Shown: positions 34,736-43,756, counted from the stretch's first letter. The stretch: DNA of 64,000 nt from Clostridium_AD sp050717535 (GCF_050717535.1 NZ_JBOITM010000041.1:1-64000); one strand, 5' to 3'. Notes: generated from the sequence alone by a model not told the origin. A program made the numbers and translations.

Positions 34736-36289
34736 TTGTACCTTGTATATTTTTATAGTCCAATCTTTTTCATTTATGTATCTAGCTATTCTAGTGCCAT
34801 AAGTTTTATCGACAAATTCATTAATTAAAGTACAATTATTTTCTAAGAAGTTTTTCATATCTTTATAATAGTAAAGATTACCATAAAAAGCATCCCATTT
34901 GGGGCTTTCGTTATTAATAGTGTCCATTTCTTCTGGGTAAATAATAAACTTAATTTTATATTTGTAAATATAGTCTTTAAAGGCCATATTATTTTCTTTT
35001 AAAAATGCTAGATTTCTATAGTCATGAAGTTTACCATTATTGAAATAGTATTCAGAATTTAAATTAGCTAAAACCACATCATCCTTTTGGACTGATTTTG
35101 ATATGTTATTTAGATAATTATTGTAATCTTCACTACTAAAAGGATATATATTAATTATTGTATTCATTGTAATGAGTAAACATAATCCAGCGGTAACAAT
35201 ATATTTATAAGGTGTTAATAAATTTCCTAGTAAATAAGTAATTAAAATATAAAATAGAGGGAACTGAAAAATAATGCTAGTTTGATTGTATCTACCAATC
35301 AATATAATACCTAAATTTAAAGATATGATTGCTAAAAGTATACTAACTATTTGTTGGACTTTTATTTTATCCTTTGTAAAAAATAATTTTAATAATGTTA
35401 ATAAGAAAGAAGATATGAAAATAAAAAATTGAAATTTAATATTAGGGGTATAGTAGGTACCACTTATTCCATAATAAAGTTTGTAATAAAAATACTTAAA
35501 TTCACTTAGCTTTTGAAAAAGTGAATAGTGTACATTGAGTTGTTTTCCATAGTTAAAATAATCACTAAAAAAATTAGGGTCAAAAGATAAACTTAATAGT
35601 ACAAATATACAACAAAAGACTAAGAGTGTAAGGCAATACACAAGAAGATTAGTGAGTTTTAATTTTTTAGTAAATAGTACATTGTAAAGATAAATAGATA
35701 CAAAGGGTAGAGCTATTATGAAGCTGTTGGGATGCACACCTATACCTATACCAATAATACAACCTAGGATTAAATCCTGTTTAAAACTATGATTATTAAT
35801 ATTTTTAATAGTGAAATATAATCCATAAATTAGAAGAAATAAAATAACAATTTCTTGTCTTGCAAAATGAGACGCATATATAAATTGAATATCTATTGCT
35901 AAAAATATTGAAGCAATAATTGACCTGGTGGAAGAGCAAAAAATTTCATTGCATAGTTTGTAAAAAAAATACAAAGTTAGAGAACTAAAAATCAAGGAAA
36001 TTAATCTAACACTAAATATATTATAACCTAGTATTTTAATAAAGATAATTTGAAGACTATGGAAGATAATTTTAATTGCGTGAGGATTTCGTGGATATAA
36101 GTCAAAAAATGTTTCTGTTGAAGAAAAATCTTTAGTTTCAAGAATATTTCTTGATAAGCCACTAAGCCAAGATTCATCAGAATGAATAGTGGGGAAATGG
36201 GTTAGAAAACTTAAATTCACAAAATAATAAACAAATAATAATATAAATAACTTCCTATTTTGGCTAAGAGTTTTTTTTAGAAATTTCAA
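34730..36289 (-). CDS. GT39-like membrane glycosyltransferase (ArnT/PMT superfamily)
   Basis: A 519-residue GT-C protein with about 10-12 hydrophobic segments and a C-terminal extracellular domain of roughly 120 residues. The first loop has HSDESWLSG, the Asp-Glu motif that binds the lipid-linked sugar in ArnT and protein mannosyltransferases. Family knowledge: these enzymes use polyprenyl-phosphate sugars on the outer face, so it could use the product of the GT2 at 30156. It is convergent to that operon, not in it. The start is TTG 36289, with GAGGTG upstream on the minus strand. The acceptor (lipid, teichoic acid or protein) cannot be told. Confidence 0.75.
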   Translation of the reverse strand: MKFLKKTLSQNRKLFILLFVYYFVNLSFLTHFPTIHSDESWLSGLSRNILETKDFSSTETFFDLYPRNPHAIKIIFHSLQIIFIKILGYNIFSVRLISLIFSSLTLYFFYKLCNEIFCSSTRSIIASIFLAIDIQFIYASHFARQEIVILFLLIYGLYFTIKNINNHSFKQDLILGCIIGIGIGVHPNSFIIALPFVSIYLYNVLFTKKLKLTNLLVYCLTLLVFCCIFVLLSLSFDPNFFSDYFNYGKQLNVHYSLFQKLSEFKYFYYKLYYGISGTYYTPNIKFQFFIFISSFLLTLLKLFFTKDKIKVQQIVSILLAIISLNLGIILIGRYNQTSIIFQFPLFYILITYLLGNLLTPYKYIVTAGLCLLITMNTIINIYPFSSEDYNNYLNNISKSVQKDDVVLANLNSEYYFNNGKLHDYRNLAFLKENNMAFKDYIYKYKIKFIIYPEEMDTINNESPKWDAFYGNLYYYKDMKNFLENNCTLINEFVDKTYGTRIARYINEKDWTIKIYKVQY

Positions 36290-36381
36290 TATTTTTTCAC
36301 CTCAAAGTAAGAAAAGATTTTAACAGCGATATGGATACAAATTGTGTTAATAAATTATAACATATGTTGAAGTAGGAATAT

Positions 36382-36412
36382 AAATGAAATGCATATCTAA
36401 AAATGAAATGCA
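36382..36412 (+). repeat. 12-bp direct repeat upstream of the first rhodanese lipoprotein gene
   Basis: AAATGAAATGCA occurs at 36382-36393 and 36401-36412 (19-bp period), about 40 bp before TATAAT at 36453-36458. It is a candidate regulator site. It is not the 44-bp element, although the word ATGCA recurs. A palindrome AACATATGTT lies nearby at 36358-36367. The rest of 36290-36564 is AT-rich. Confidence 0.45.
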
Positions 36413-36564
36413 ATATTAAAAACTGTTATATCCGAATCTAAAACATATAAAGTATAATGAATGTATTATGTATAATATTTAACAAACTTATTAAAATTTT
36501 ATTTGGTTTAGATTTATTTATATACTAGAATTTATTTATATACAAAAAGAATGGGGGAAATGAA

Positions 36565-37497
36565 ATGAAATATATGTCAAGACTATTTGCGGTAGCAATG
36601 ATTTTATCATTAGCAATCTTAACAGTGGGATGTGGAACTAGTAATTCTGGAAACGAGATTATTGGTGCAAAACAGGCTTTAGAATTAGTTAAGAAAGATA
36701 ACGTACTTTTAGTGGGTGTTCAAAACCCTGAAACAAATTTATATGCTGATAAACATGTGAAGGGTGCTGTAAAGATAGATCTTAGTGAGGTTGTTACTAA
36801 CGATCCAGTTGTTAATATGTTAGCATCAAAAGAGCAAATAGAAAAATTAATGAGTGAAAGAGGAATTTCAAATAACACAACAGTAGTAATCTATGATACT
36901 AACAATAATATGGATTCTGCAAGAGTGTGGTGGACTTTAAAGGTTTATGGGCATGAAAACGTTAAAGTAGTTAGTGGCGGTATGGCGGCGCTTAAAAATG
37001 CCGGTGCAGAAATTACATCTGAAGTGCCAGAGATTAAGCCTTCAAAGTATGTAGCTAAAGTTAAAAATAATGACATGATTGCTACAATAGATGAGGTGAA
37101 AGCTCAAGTTACAAGCCCAAACAAAAACACTATATTGCTTGATACTAGATCGCAAGATGAATATGCGGCAGGAACAATTCCAGGATCAGTGCTTTTAAAT
37201 TATATTAATAATGATTATAGTGATGGAACTTATAAACCAGTTCAGGTAATAAAAATACAATATATAGAAAGTAAGATAAAATCTAATAATAATGTGATAA
37301 TGTATTGTAAAACATCAGTTAGAGGAGCTCAAACATATTTGGCATTATATAATGCTGGATATAGAAATCTTAAACTATATGATGGTGCTTGGGTAGAATG
37401 GTCATCAAAGGGTGCATTGCCTATTCAAAAACAAGATGCAGGTGAAAAACCATCAGCACCTAAAGCTGCGCCAGCAGGGGCACAAGATGCATCATAA
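36565..37497 (+). CDS. secreted lipoprotein with two rhodanese domains, first one inactive
   Basis: A thiosulfate or persulfide sulfurtransferase anchored outside the cell. The signal peptide carries the lipobox LTVGCG (Cys 23). The 310-residue protein has the SseA/TST two-domain plan: domain 1 (about 35-150) has YDTNNNMDSARV in place of the catalytic Cys loop, as normal for the structural half of two-domain rhodaneses; domain 2 (about 170-285) has Cys 248 in YCKTSVRGAQT, a proper active-site loop. The C-terminal tail is Ala/Pro-rich. RBS GGGGGAAAT precedes the ATG. It stands upstream of a second rhodanese gene but with its own spacing, and both lie in the sulfur island. Confidence 0.87.
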   Translation: MKYMSRLFAVAMILSLAILTVGCGTSNSGNEIIGAKQALELVKKDNVLLVGVQNPETNLYADKHVKGAVKIDLSEVVTNDPVVNMLASKEQIEKLMSERGISNNTTVVIYDTNNNMDSARVWWTLKVYGHENVKVVSGGMAALKNAGAEITSEVPEIKPSKYVAKVKNNDMIATIDEVKAQVTSPNKNTILLDTRSQDEYAAGTIPGSVLLNYINNDYSDGTYKPVQVIKIQYIESKIKSNNNVIMYCKTSVRGAQTYLALYNAGYRNLKLYDGAWVEWSSKGALPIQKQDAGEKPSAPKAAPAGAQDAS

Positions 37498-37525
37498 AAC
37501 TAATGAATAATTGTAAAATTCTAAA

Positions 37526-37549
37526 AAAAGTTATATGCATATAACTTTT
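37526..37549. promoter_or_regulatory. 24-bp perfect palindrome between the two rhodanese genes
   Basis: The palindrome is centred on TGCA at 37536-37539 with arms AAAAGTTATA. It could fold as a terminator (TTTTC follows) for the upstream gene, or be an operator: its GTTAT...ATAAC edges recall the shared dyad. A -10 TATAAT lies at 37598-37603. Confidence 0.5.
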
Positions 37550-37664
37550 CTTAATGCAGTATAATTAATTCAATATTCCAAGCATGTATTTTATTGATAT
37601 AATAAAATTGTTAATAAAATAACATGTCTAATAAAAAAATATCAATTAAATAGGGGGAGTAAAT

Positions 37665-38627
37665 ATGAAAAAAAATAAAATTTTATCAAGTTTATTAGTT
37701 TTATCAGTTGTATTATCATTAGTGGGTTGTGCAACTAAACCTGATACCACAAAGGTTACAACTACAGAGCCTACTAAAACAGAAACTTCTACTAATGCTG
37801 TAGTGAAAAATGTGGTAGCTGATGCAGCTAATGGTTACTTTGCAAATATGCCTGAGGATAATTATAAAATTTCTGAAAAAACTTTTGTTGCAGATGTAAA
37901 AGCAGGTAAGGATATGTATATTTTAGATATAAGGCAAGCTGTTGATTATGCTAAAGGGCATATTAAAGGAGCTATAAATGATCCATGGGGAACGGCAATA
38001 AGTGATAATCTAGATAAATTACCAAAAGGAAAAACAATAATGCTATACTGCTATACAGGGCAAACAGCAGGACAAACAGTTGCACTATTAAATATGGCAG
38101 GATTTGATGTAAAGTCAGTAAACTTAGGATACAATTTAGGAATATCTAAAGTTGCTGGAGTAAAAGACATTACAGAAACTAAAGTAAATGAATTTCCTAA
38201 AGTAGATTCATTAGAAATAAAACCTGAAATTAAAACTGCTATAGAAAATTATTATAAGGGCTTAGCTGCTGTTGAAAATACACAGTTTAAACATTATAAA
38301 ATTAGTGAAGATGATGCTAAAAAATTATTAGATGCAAAAGATAGTAGTGTAGTATTCCTTTCTGTAAGAAAGGCTGAAGACTTTGCAAAAGGCCATATTG
38401 CAGGAGCAACAAATATTGCTTGGGGAAAAGGAATGCAAGAAAAGTTTACTGCATTACCAAAAGACAAGAAGATTATAGTTTACTGTTATACTGGACAAAC
38501 AGCAGGGCAAACAGTTGCTGGACTAAAAATGCTAGGATATGATGCAGTATCACTAAATGGTGGTATGGGCACAGCAGCAAATGCTCCAAATGGATGGGCT
38601 AATAAAGGATTTCCTGTAGTAAAATAA
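37665..38627 (+). CDS. secreted lipoprotein with two active-type rhodanese domains
   Basis: A 320-residue lipoprotein (lipobox SLVGCA, Cys 23, then a Thr-rich linker). Unlike its neighbour, both rhodanese domains have a full active loop, CYTGQTAGQTV, with Cys 129 and Cys 274. The two domains are similar to each other, which suggests internal duplication. Rhodanese activity moves sulfane sulfur from thiosulfate or persulfide to a thiol acceptor; outside the cell it may feed the YeeE/YedE transporters. No gene lies between it and the palindrome. RBS GGGGGAG precedes the ATG. It is followed by its own terminator. Confidence 0.87.
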   Translation: MKKNKILSSLLVLSVVLSLVGCATKPDTTKVTTTEPTKTETSTNAVVKNVVADAANGYFANMPEDNYKISEKTFVADVKAGKDMYILDIRQAVDYAKGHIKGAINDPWGTAISDNLDKLPKGKTIMLYCYTGQTAGQTVALLNMAGFDVKSVNLGYNLGISKVAGVKDITETKVNEFPKVDSLEIKPEIKTAIENYYKGLAAVENTQFKHYKISEDDAKKLLDAKDSSVVFLSVRKAEDFAKGHIAGATNIAWGKGMQEKFTALPKDKKIIVYCYTGQTAGQTVAGLKMLGYDAVSLNGGMGTAANAPNGWANKGFPVVK

Positions 38628-38639
38628 TATTAATATTTA

Positions 38640-38673
38640 CCTCTAATATATTTTATATGTTAGAGGCTTTTTC
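38640..38673 (+). terminator. terminator after the second rhodanese gene
   Basis: CCTCTAATA pairs with TGTTAGAGG, followed by CTTTTTC. Confidence 0.75.
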
Positions 38674-38687
38674 TATATATAAGTAGG

Positions 38688-39464
38688 TTATTTATCTGGG
38701 ATTTCAGAGGATTTAATTTGAAATTGGTTTGTTTTACCCATAATATAAGCTAATTTAATTATAGATTCTTCTTCCTTTGTCATTTGTCTTTCAAACATCT
38801 TTTCAAATTGTTTCATTAAATTATAAAAATCAATTTTGTAATTTTCATTACTGGATCTGTTTAAACTTGTGTTTTTATAAGGATTATATATTTTAATTTT
38901 TATTTCACTGTTATAAATCTTTTTGAAAACTTCAGCAGTATAATATGCATCATTAAAAGCATTATGTAATTGATTTTCAATGGGTATATCTAGTAGTTTA
39001 GCTGCATTACTTAGCCCGATATTAATTCCTTTTTTGCAATGAAGAGCCTTAGAAGCATAGGATTGAATATTTATGTAGTCCGTGGGAATGGAGGTTTCAT
39101 CTAATTCATGATATTCTATATTACGAAATAATTCTTTTATATCTGCCGCACCCCAAACACAAAGCACACAGTGGTCATGACTTATAAACTGTATAAACTC
39201 ACTATACATTTCTTTGAAGGATTTGCCTTCATTCAATTCATCCATTGTTAGTCCGGTAAGTTTTTTTACAAAAGGATTAAGAGTAGTATATATTTCCGGT
39301 TTTATTAATATATCAAGAGTTGAAATCTGCTGGAAATTCTCATCTAACTTTATTGCACCTATCTGAATTATTTCGAAAGGACATTTAGGGTTTATTACAT
39401 TTTCAGTCTCTACTCCGAAATTGTAACCTTGATTAAATTCTAAATCAAATACTATATAATTCAT
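38688..39464 (-). CDS. DnaQ-like 3'-5' exonuclease
   Basis: A 258-residue DEDDh exonuclease. FDLEFNQG at the N-terminus supplies the first Asp and Glu, EIIQIGAIKLDE follows, and HNAFNDAYYTAEV near 180 supplies the catalytic His and the last Asp. CVWGAADIKEL in the middle holds the third Asp. It resembles the KapD/ERI-1 branch (sporulation inhibitor-like exonucleases) more than a polymerase proofreading subunit, as it has no polymerase partner. The substrate may be DNA or small RNA. It is a single gene on the minus strand, with GAGGT on that strand about 6 bases before the ATG. Confidence 0.82.
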   Translation of the reverse strand: MNYIVFDLEFNQGYNFGVETENVINPKCPFEIIQIGAIKLDENFQQISTLDILIKPEIYTTLNPFVKKLTGLTMDELNEGKSFKEMYSEFIQFISHDHCVLCVWGAADIKELFRNIEYHELDETSIPTDYINIQSYASKALHCKKGINIGLSNAAKLLDIPIENQLHNAFNDAYYTAEVFKKIYNSEIKIKIYNPYKNTSLNRSSNENYKIDFYNLMKQFEKMFERQMTKEEESIIKLAYIMGKTNQFQIKSSEIPDK

Positions 39465-39611
39465 TAATTTACCTCTAAATTCATTTTGAATTTTTTGAAT
39501 GTACTCTAAATATTATATCATTTATGCGAATAAAAAGCACTTTAACGATATTATAACGTCATGGAGTGGGATTTTATTGTGCTTGAGAATAGAACTTAAT
39601 TGAACATAGGG

Positions 39612-39645
39612 TATAAACTACTTTATGTGTATGAAATAGTTTATA
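39612..39645. repeat. inverted repeat in the region before the methyltransferase gene
   Basis: TATAAACTA 39612-39620 and TAGTTTATA 39637-39645 form a perfect 9-bp arm pair with a 16-base loop. It could be an operator. The surrounding 39465-39752 shows only AT-rich promoter-like sequence. Confidence 0.4.
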
Positions 39646-39752
39646 ATATGTAGTGTAGATATTATATGTTGGTTATAATAAGTGATATTTAAATATATAC
39701 AAGGAAATGTTGTAGTAACTTATAATTTAAGAAGAACTTTGGAGGAATAATT

Positions 39753-40316
39753 ATGTTAGATGTAAATATAAAAGGTATTGATTTGAAATTTAATACATCA
39801 AACGAGGTGTTTTCACCTCAGAATGTTGATAAAGGTACTTCAGCAATGTTATCAACTGTTGAATTTAAGACTAATGATAAAGTATTAGATTTAGGTTGTG
39901 GTTATGGTATAGTTGGAATATTAGCTGCAAAAATAGTAGGTGCGTCAAATGTAGTTATGACTGATGTAGATGTTTCAGCAGTAAAACTTGCAAGTGAAAA
40001 CATTACATTAAATGATATTGAAGGAATTGGGCTATACCAAAGTGATGGATTTAAAAATATCCATGACAAAGAATTTAATTTAATTCTATCTAATCCTCCA
40101 TACCATGTGGATTTTTCTGTTCCAAAGGAATTTATTGAAAAAGGATTTAATAGATTAGTGGTTGGTGGAAAAATGTTTATGGTTACTAAAAGAAAAGATT
40201 GGTATAAAAATAAGTTAATTTCAATTTTTGGTGGTGTGAAAATAAGCGAAATAGATGGTTATTATGTTTTCATGGCAGAAAAGAAAACTACTACATATTC
40301 TAATAAGAAAAAATAG
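39753..40316 (+). CDS. class I SAM-dependent methyltransferase (RsmC/TrmN6-like small form)
   Basis: A 187-residue methyltransferase. VLDLGCGYGIVGI is the SAM-binding motif I, TDVDVSAVKLASEN motif II and LILSNPPYH the NPPY motif of enzymes that methylate exocyclic amino groups, so a nucleic acid base is the likely target. It resembles the stand-alone catalytic domain of RsmC (16S rRNA guanine) and B. subtilis YbxB. The TopB gene starts 17 bp after its stop, so the two probably share a transcript. RBS GGAGG precedes the ATG. Confidence 0.8.
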   Translation: MLDVNIKGIDLKFNTSNEVFSPQNVDKGTSAMLSTVEFKTNDKVLDLGCGYGIVGILAAKIVGASNVVMTDVDVSAVKLASENITLNDIEGIGLYQSDGFKNIHDKEFNLILSNPPYHVDFSVPKEFIEKGFNRLVVGGKMFMVTKRKDWYKNKLISIFGGVKISEIDGYYVFMAEKKTTTYSNKKK

Positions 40317-40332
40317 AGAGGAAGTTTTACAT

Positions 40333-42501
40333 ATGGGAAAAACATTAGTTTTGGCAGAAAAACCTTCTGTTGGAAAAGAACTAGCAAAAAGCTTACATTG
40401 TACTCAAGGTGGGAATGGATATTTAATGGGACAAAAGTATATTGTAACTTGGGCACTAGGACATCTTGTTACATTAGCTGGACCAGAGGATTATGACCAA
40501 AAATATAAAAGTTGGAGAATGGAAGATCTGCCTATGCTACCAAAGGATTTAAAATTGGTAGTTATTAAGGAAACTTCAAAGCAATATAAGGTTGTGCACG
40601 AACTTCTTAAAAGAGCTGATGTAGATGAACTCGTTATAGCCACTGATGCGGGGCGAGAAGGAGAACTTGTTGCACGTTGGATTATCCAAAAGGCGGGGTT
40701 TAAAAAGCCTATAAAGAGGCTATGGATTTCCTCCCAAACTGAAAAAGCAATAAAAGATGGGTTTGCGAATCTTAAACCTGGAAGAGATTATGAAAACCTA
40801 TTTTGGGCAGCACAATCAAGAGCAGAAGCAGATTGGCTAATAGGACTCAACGTAACTAGGGCACTAACTTGTAAATATAATGCTCAATTATCAGCGGGAA
40901 GGGTACAAACACCGACCTTAGCACTTATTGTTGATAGAGAAAATGAAATAAAGAAGTTTGTTGGAGTGGACTTCTGGACTGTAAATGGTAAGGTAAATAA
41001 CTTTACAGTGCATTGGTCAAGTAAGAATGGAGAATCGCGCACCTTTGACAAGAAAAAGGCAGAAGAGGTAGTAATCAAGGTAAATAATCAGATGGGTACC
41101 GTAGTAGAAGTAAACAAAACCTCTAAAAAAGAACTTCCACCACTTGCATATGATTTAACAGAGCTTCAAAGGGATGCAAATAGAAAATTTGGGTATTCAG
41201 CAAAGCAAACCCTTAATTTAATGCAGAGATTATATGAAAACCATAAAATATTATCATATCCAAGGACAGACTCAAGACATATTACTACAGATATCGTACC
41301 AACGTTAATTGATAGATTAAAGAGTATAGCTATAGGACCATATGAAAAAGCCGCTAGAAATATAATAAAAAATAGAATTCATACTACAAATAGACTTGTG
41401 GACAATAGTAAGGTATCAGATCATCATGCCATAATTCCTACAGAGCAGCATGTGGATTTATCTAGCTTAAACAGAGAAGAAAAAACTATTTATGACTTAG
41501 TTGTAAAAAGATTTTTAGAAGTCTTAAGTCCAGCTTTCGAGTATGAACAAACTACTGTAAAAATAGATGTAAAAGGTGAAAGTTTTTCTGCAAAAGGAAA
41601 AATAGTTAAATCAAAAGGCTGGAGAGAAATAAGCAGTTCTGGCGATGGAGAAGATAAAGATCAATCTCTTCCACCTATAAATAAAGGTGAAGCTGTTAAA
41701 CTTACTTTGGTCAGGTCTGTAAATGAAAAGACGAAGCCACCAGCAAGATATAATGAAGCAACGCTGCTTACCGCTATGGAGCATCCAGGCAAAGATATAC
41801 AAGATGAGAGTTTAAGGGAAGCCTTGGATAATACCTCAGGGCTTGGAACTTCCGCCACTCGTGCAGATATAATTGAAAAACTATTTAGCATCTTTTATAT
41901 GGAGAGACGCGGTAAAGATATTTTCCCAACTTCAAAAGGAATACAATTAATAGGCTTAGTTCCAGTGGAATTAAAATCGCCAGAGCTTACTGCTAAGTGG
42001 GAGAAACAGCTTCAACTTATAAGTAAGGGAAAAGCAAATTCTATGAATTTCGTAAAGGATATGAGAGAATATGCGGTGAAACTTGTGAAAAATGTTGCAG
42101 CTTCAAGCGAAATATACAAGCACGATAATGTTACAAGGGTTAAATGCCCAGAGTGTAGTAAGTATCTTCTTGAGGTTAACGGTAAAAGGGGTAAAATGCT
42201 TATATGTCCAGATAGAGAATGTGGATATCGTAAGGGTGTATCACAAGTTTCAAATGCTCGTTGCCCTACTTGTCATAAGAAAATGGAGATTAGAGGCGAT
42301 GGAGACAATAAAATTTTCGCTTGTAGTTGTGGTTATAGAGAAAAACTTTCAGCATTCACTAAGCGCCGAGATAAAGAAAAAGGTGCTTTAGATAAAAAAG
42401 ATGTTAGTAGATTTTTAAATCAGCAGAATAAGAAAGAGGAACCTGTAAATTCTGGTAATTCGGCTATGGCTGAGGCTTTTGCTAAGTTAAATTTGAAATA
42501 G
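40333..42501 (+). CDS. topB: DNA topoisomerase III
   Basis: A type IA topoisomerase that removes supercoils and decatenates DNA. It has 722 residues. The TOPRIM motifs are VLAEKPSVGKELA and ATDAGREGELVARW, and the active-site Tyr 309 is in YPRTDS. SAGRVQTPTLA and EATLLTAMEHPG are also typical. The C-terminal end carries zinc-ribbon Cys clusters (CPECSKYLLEV, CPDRECGYRKG, CPTCHKKM, CSCGYRE). ATG 40333 is preferred over 40255, which lies inside the methyltransferase gene; GAGAGGAAG lies before 40333. The presence beside a housekeeping methyltransferase rather than in a conjugative element argues for the chromosomal form. Confidence 0.93.
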   Translation: MGKTLVLAEKPSVGKELAKSLHCTQGGNGYLMGQKYIVTWALGHLVTLAGPEDYDQKYKSWRMEDLPMLPKDLKLVVIKETSKQYKVVHELLKRADVDELVIATDAGREGELVARWIIQKAGFKKPIKRLWISSQTEKAIKDGFANLKPGRDYENLFWAAQSRAEADWLIGLNVTRALTCKYNAQLSAGRVQTPTLALIVDRENEIKKFVGVDFWTVNGKVNNFTVHWSSKNGESRTFDKKKAEEVVIKVNNQMGTVVEVNKTSKKELPPLAYDLTELQRDANRKFGYSAKQTLNLMQRLYENHKILSYPRTDSRHITTDIVPTLIDRLKSIAIGPYEKAARNIIKNRIHTTNRLVDNSKVSDHHAIIPTEQHVDLSSLNREEKTIYDLVVKRFLEVLSPAFEYEQTTVKIDVKGESFSAKGKIVKSKGWREISSSGDGEDKDQSLPPINKGEAVKLTLVRSVNEKTKPPARYNEATLLTAMEHPGKDIQDESLREALDNTSGLGTSATRADIIEKLFSIFYMERRGKDIFPTSKGIQLIGLVPVELKSPELTAKWEKQLQLISKGKANSMNFVKDMREYAVKLVKNVAASSEIYKHDNVTRVKCPECSKYLLEVNGKRGKMLICPDRECGYRKGVSQVSNARCPTCHKKMEIRGDGDNKIFACSCGYREKLSAFTKRRDKEKGALDKKDVSRFLNQQNKKEEPVNSGNSAMAEAFAKLNLK

Positions 42502-42506
42502 TAAAA

Positions 42507-42558
42507 AAATAACATGATGTCTAAGTGAGTGGTTGCTTATACATCATGTTATTTTTTT
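42507..42558 (+). terminator. topB terminator
   Basis: AAATAACATGATGT pairs with ACATCATGTTATTT, followed by a T run. Confidence 0.85.
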
Positions 42559-42913
42559 GTAAATCCATACCTATGGGAGCACAGTTTTACACCTTTAGAT
42601 AATTTAGGAGAAGGTAATATTTTCAATTGCCAACAAATATTAATTTATTATAAACACAGTGTGAGAGAAATATTTTTGCGTCTTAATTGTAAAAGCTAGT
42701 TATAATCACAATAATACACTGGAATTTATATTTGTTGAAGTTTTATTAAATTAGAGACACTGACGCATTAACTAAAAATTCATTAAATTACGACAAAATA
42801 TTCCAAAATAACCACTAATAAAATATGCAAAACCTTCATTTAGATGATAGTATATGAATACAAAGAAAAAAACTTGCTTTGTACACTAAAATTATGAAGG
42901 TGAGGTACATAAC
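42559..42913 (+). other. 355-bp upstream region of the CAP-domain gene
   Basis: No gene is seen. A TATAAT at about 42700 with poorly spaced TTGCGT is one weak promoter candidate. A hairpin TACAAAG/CTTTGTA lies near 42858-42883, just before the ribosome site GAAGGTGAGG. Nothing else is recognisable. Confidence 0.4.
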
Positions 42914-43687
42914 ATGAAGAAAACTCTAAGACCATTAATATTAACACTAGGTATTTTAGTATCAACAGGAATAAGTTCAACGGTATTTGCCGCAGATTGT
43001 AATGCATCAAACTATAAAGTGGTGAATACTTTAGATTGTAATACCATTAATTGTACAGCTGTTTCCGGAGAAAGTTTGAAGGATATTTGCGCTAAGTATG
43101 GTATTGAAATGCCAAAGGATTTAACTGCTACAGAGTGTTTAGCTGCTAAACCTCAGGTAAAAACACCTACAAAAGCACCAGCACCAGCACCAGTACCAGC
43201 ACCAGCACCAACACCAGCATCAGTAAAAGCGACTCCTGCAAAGGTAACCCCTGCTAAGACAGAGCCTGCAAAAACAACAACTGCATCAAATTTAACTGAA
43301 AATAACAAATTAGAAAGTGAAGTAGTAATATTAGTTAATCAAGAAAGATCAAAATTAGGACTAGCTCCTTTAAAGGCTAATTCTGCACTTTCAAATGTAG
43401 CTAGAACTAAGTCAGAGGATATGAGAGATAATAACTATTTTTCTCATACATCACCAACTTATGGTTCACCTTTTGACATGATGAAAAAATTTGGTATAAC
43501 ATATACAGCAGCTGGCGAAAATATTGCAATGGGACAACCTACCGCAGCTTCAGTAATGAATGGTTGGATGAACTCGCCAGGACACAAAGCTAATATTTTA
43601 AGTGCAAATTTCACTGAAATAGGAGTAGGAGTAGCAAAAGATGCAAGTGGAACTATTTACTGGACGGAGCAGTTTATAGGAAAATAA
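42914..43687 (+). CDS. secreted CAP-domain (SCP/PR1, YkwD-like) protein
   Basis: A 257-residue secreted protein. The signal peptide MKKTLRPLILTLGILVSTG ends near VFA-AD (about residue 26). Residues 30-75 are Cys-rich (five Cys in short spacing). About 77-115 is an Ala/Pro linker of APAP repeats. The CAP domain runs from about 135 with VVILVNQERSKLGLAPL, DMRDNNYFSHTSP, GENIA and SPGHKANIL, and it ends in YWTEQFIGK, giving the His, Glu and His set of the fold. No ligand can be assigned. It is similar in plan to B. subtilis YkwD and to spore-associated CAP proteins. It is a single gene with a terminator. Confidence 0.88.
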   Translation: MKKTLRPLILTLGILVSTGISSTVFAADCNASNYKVVNTLDCNTINCTAVSGESLKDICAKYGIEMPKDLTATECLAAKPQVKTPTKAPAPAPVPAPAPTPASVKATPAKVTPAKTEPAKTTTASNLTENNKLESEVVILVNQERSKLGLAPLKANSALSNVARTKSEDMRDNNYFSHTSPTYGSPFDMMKKFGITYTAAGENIAMGQPTAASVMNGWMNSPGHKANILSANFTEIGVGVAKDASGTIYWTEQFIGK

Positions 43688-43701
43688 ATAATTTAATATA
43701 G

Positions 43702-43756
43702 ATCTATGTCTTTTATATTGAATTTTACAATATAAGGGCATAGATCTTTTTTTATA
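43702..43756 (+). terminator. terminator of the CAP-domain gene
   Basis: AGATCTATG with TATATTG pairs with AATATA and CATAGATCT, followed by TTTTTTT. Confidence 0.85.

Noticed and set aside
39612..39645. Reading the inverted repeat before the methyltransferase as a terminator of the exonuclease gene
   Set aside because: The exonuclease gene runs on the minus strand away from this site, so the repeat lies upstream of both genes; it is kept only as a possible operator.
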